From CAZCBD01 sp964496755 (lineage in GTDB: Bacteria; Bacteroidota; Ignavibacteria; Ignavibacteriales; Melioribacteraceae), in the NCBI GenBank assembly GCA_964496755.1, contig CAZCBD010000053.1, positions 1-14,429 of the forward strand: 14,429 bases of DNA, read 5' to 3'. The notes beneath the pieces were generated by a model. That model searched no databases. It saw only the letters and a list, made by a program, of their open reading frames with translations, and was not told the DNA's origin. Position 1 is the first letter of the stretch. Each line of letters starts with the position of its first letter. This document shows positions 13,695 to 14,429 of the stretch, one piece after another. A program made the position numbers and the translations under genes.

Positions 13695-14429
13695 ATGAAA
13701 AGTTTAGCAAAGTATTTTTTAATTCTGTTTCTCTTTAGTGTGCATTGTTTAATTGCACAGAATTTTAAAGCAACTGTTACTTCAACTATTGTTGAACAAT
13801 ATGAACAGTTTCAATTGGATTTCACTTTTAATTCAAAATCAACAAACGGTGTACAAAGTTTTGAACCCCCGGTTTTAGATAACTTTAAAATTTTATCGGG
13901 ACCTAATCAATCAACCAATATGCAAATTATTAATGGGAGTGTATCATCAAGCATTACCTATTCATACATTTTGATGGCTGAAAATATTGGTGATTTTAAA
14001 ATTGGCAAAGCATCTATTAGTTTTGAAGGAGAGAAATATTTTACAAATACTCTAAAAATAAAAGTTGTTAAGGCAAGCAATAAAAAAAAGGCAGCGACGA
14101 AAAATAATAATGAGCTTGCTAATCTGGATCAAAAAGTTTTTATTCGTGCTTTTGTGGATAAAAACAAAGCTTATGTTGGCGAGCAAATAAATCTGACTTA
14201 TAAATTATATATTCAGTTAAGCATTTCATCGCCGTCTATTAATAAACTACCAAAATATCAGGGGTTTTGGGCAGAAGAACAAGATGTAGGCAAAAACATT
14301 AATTTCAATGTTGAAATGTATAAAGGGAAACGATATAAAGTAGCTGTTATTAAAAAGGTTGCACTTTTTGCTTCAAAGAGTGGAAAGCTTCAAATTACTC
14401 CATTCGAGCTGAACGTTCCTGTGCGTATT
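13695..14429 (+). CDS. batD: BatD, 3'-truncated by the window edge
   Basis: Exported beta-rich protein of the Bat operon (BatD / oxygen-tolerance family), open to the right edge with 245 residues visible. The signal peptide covers about residues 1-21 (ending HCLIAQ). The first repeat has FEPPVLDNFKILSGPNQST (56-74), then GSVSSSITYSYILMAENIGD (81-100) and FKIGKASISFEG (101-112), the standard BatD pattern. A second unit begins near FIRAFVDKNKAYVGEQINLT (149-168). Family members are usually about 550-600 residues with C-terminal membrane helices, so over half is missing. The ATG is 3 bases after the batC stop without a close Shine-Dalgarno, so coupling is likely. It may bring periplasmic substrates or envelope parts to BatA/BatB (inference). 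Confidence 0.9.
   Translation, partial: MKSLAKYFLILFLFSVHCLIAQNFKATVTSTIVEQYEQFQLDFTFNSKSTNGVQSFEPPVLDNFKILSGPNQSTNMQIINGSVSSSITYSYILMAENIGDFKIGKASISFEGEKYFTNTLKIKVVKASNKKKAATKNNNELANLDQKVFIRAFVDKNKAYVGEQINLTYKLYIQLSISSPSINKLPKYQGFWAEEQDVGKNINFNVEMYKGKRYKVAVIKKVALFASKSGKLQITPFELNVPVRI

Overview
The window is an AT-rich, gene-dense stretch of bacterial chromosome with 17 protein-coding genes, two of them cut by the window edges. Gene content suggests the Bacteroidota / Chlorobiota / Ignavibacteriota (FCB) group: a BshA-type bacillithiol glycosyltransferase, a Bat (Bacteroides aerotolerance) operon, and very A/T-biased codon use. Several genes have clear Shine-Dalgarno sequences (GGAGG, AAGGA), and three genes start with TTG. 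SD use is uncommon in Bacteroidia and Flavobacteriia, so an Ignavibacteria-like organism is my best guess. This is inference from style and content; no phylogenetic marker is present.

Region 1 (1-2620) is a plus-strand nucleotide-sugar operon: a 5'-truncated galE, rfbC (dTDP-4-dehydrorhamnose 3,5-epimerase) and a UDP-glucose 6-dehydrogenase. These supply UDP-galactose, dTDP-rhamnose intermediates and UDP-glucuronate for surface polysaccharide. A hairpin shared with the convergent bshA gene closes the operon. Region 2 (2600-5596) holds bshA on the minus strand. Divergent from it is a plus-strand pair: a PfkB-family kinase whose stop codon overlaps the TTG start of rfbD (dTDP-4-dehydrorhamnose reductase). 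A near-palindrome lies just before the kinase start. Region 3 (5566-6584, minus) is a translationally coupled pair, a DUF985 cupin followed by a macro-domain protein. The macro gene's 3' end overlaps the end of rfbD.

Region 4 (6669-7923, plus) is a small cassette of unknown function: a membrane-anchored charged protein, a TPR protein with a probable lipoprotein signal, and a 53-residue protein with a consensus ribosome binding site, followed by an intrinsic terminator.

Region 5 (8062 to the right edge) is the Bat operon in the order moxR, DUF58 protein, a membrane protein with BatD-like and DUF4381-like parts, batA, batB, batC and a 3'-truncated batD. The MoxR AAA+ ATPase and the DUF58 protein are the probable cytosolic partners. 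BatA and BatB are membrane-anchored von Willebrand A proteins with intact MIDAS motifs. BatC is an exported TPR protein with a long Lys/Asn/Gln tail, and BatD is an exported, beta-rich protein. The system is linked to envelope or oxidative stress tolerance, but its biochemical role is poorly defined.

No tRNA, rRNA, CRISPR array, insertion sequence or prophage signal was seen, and no intergenic gap reaches 300 bases.
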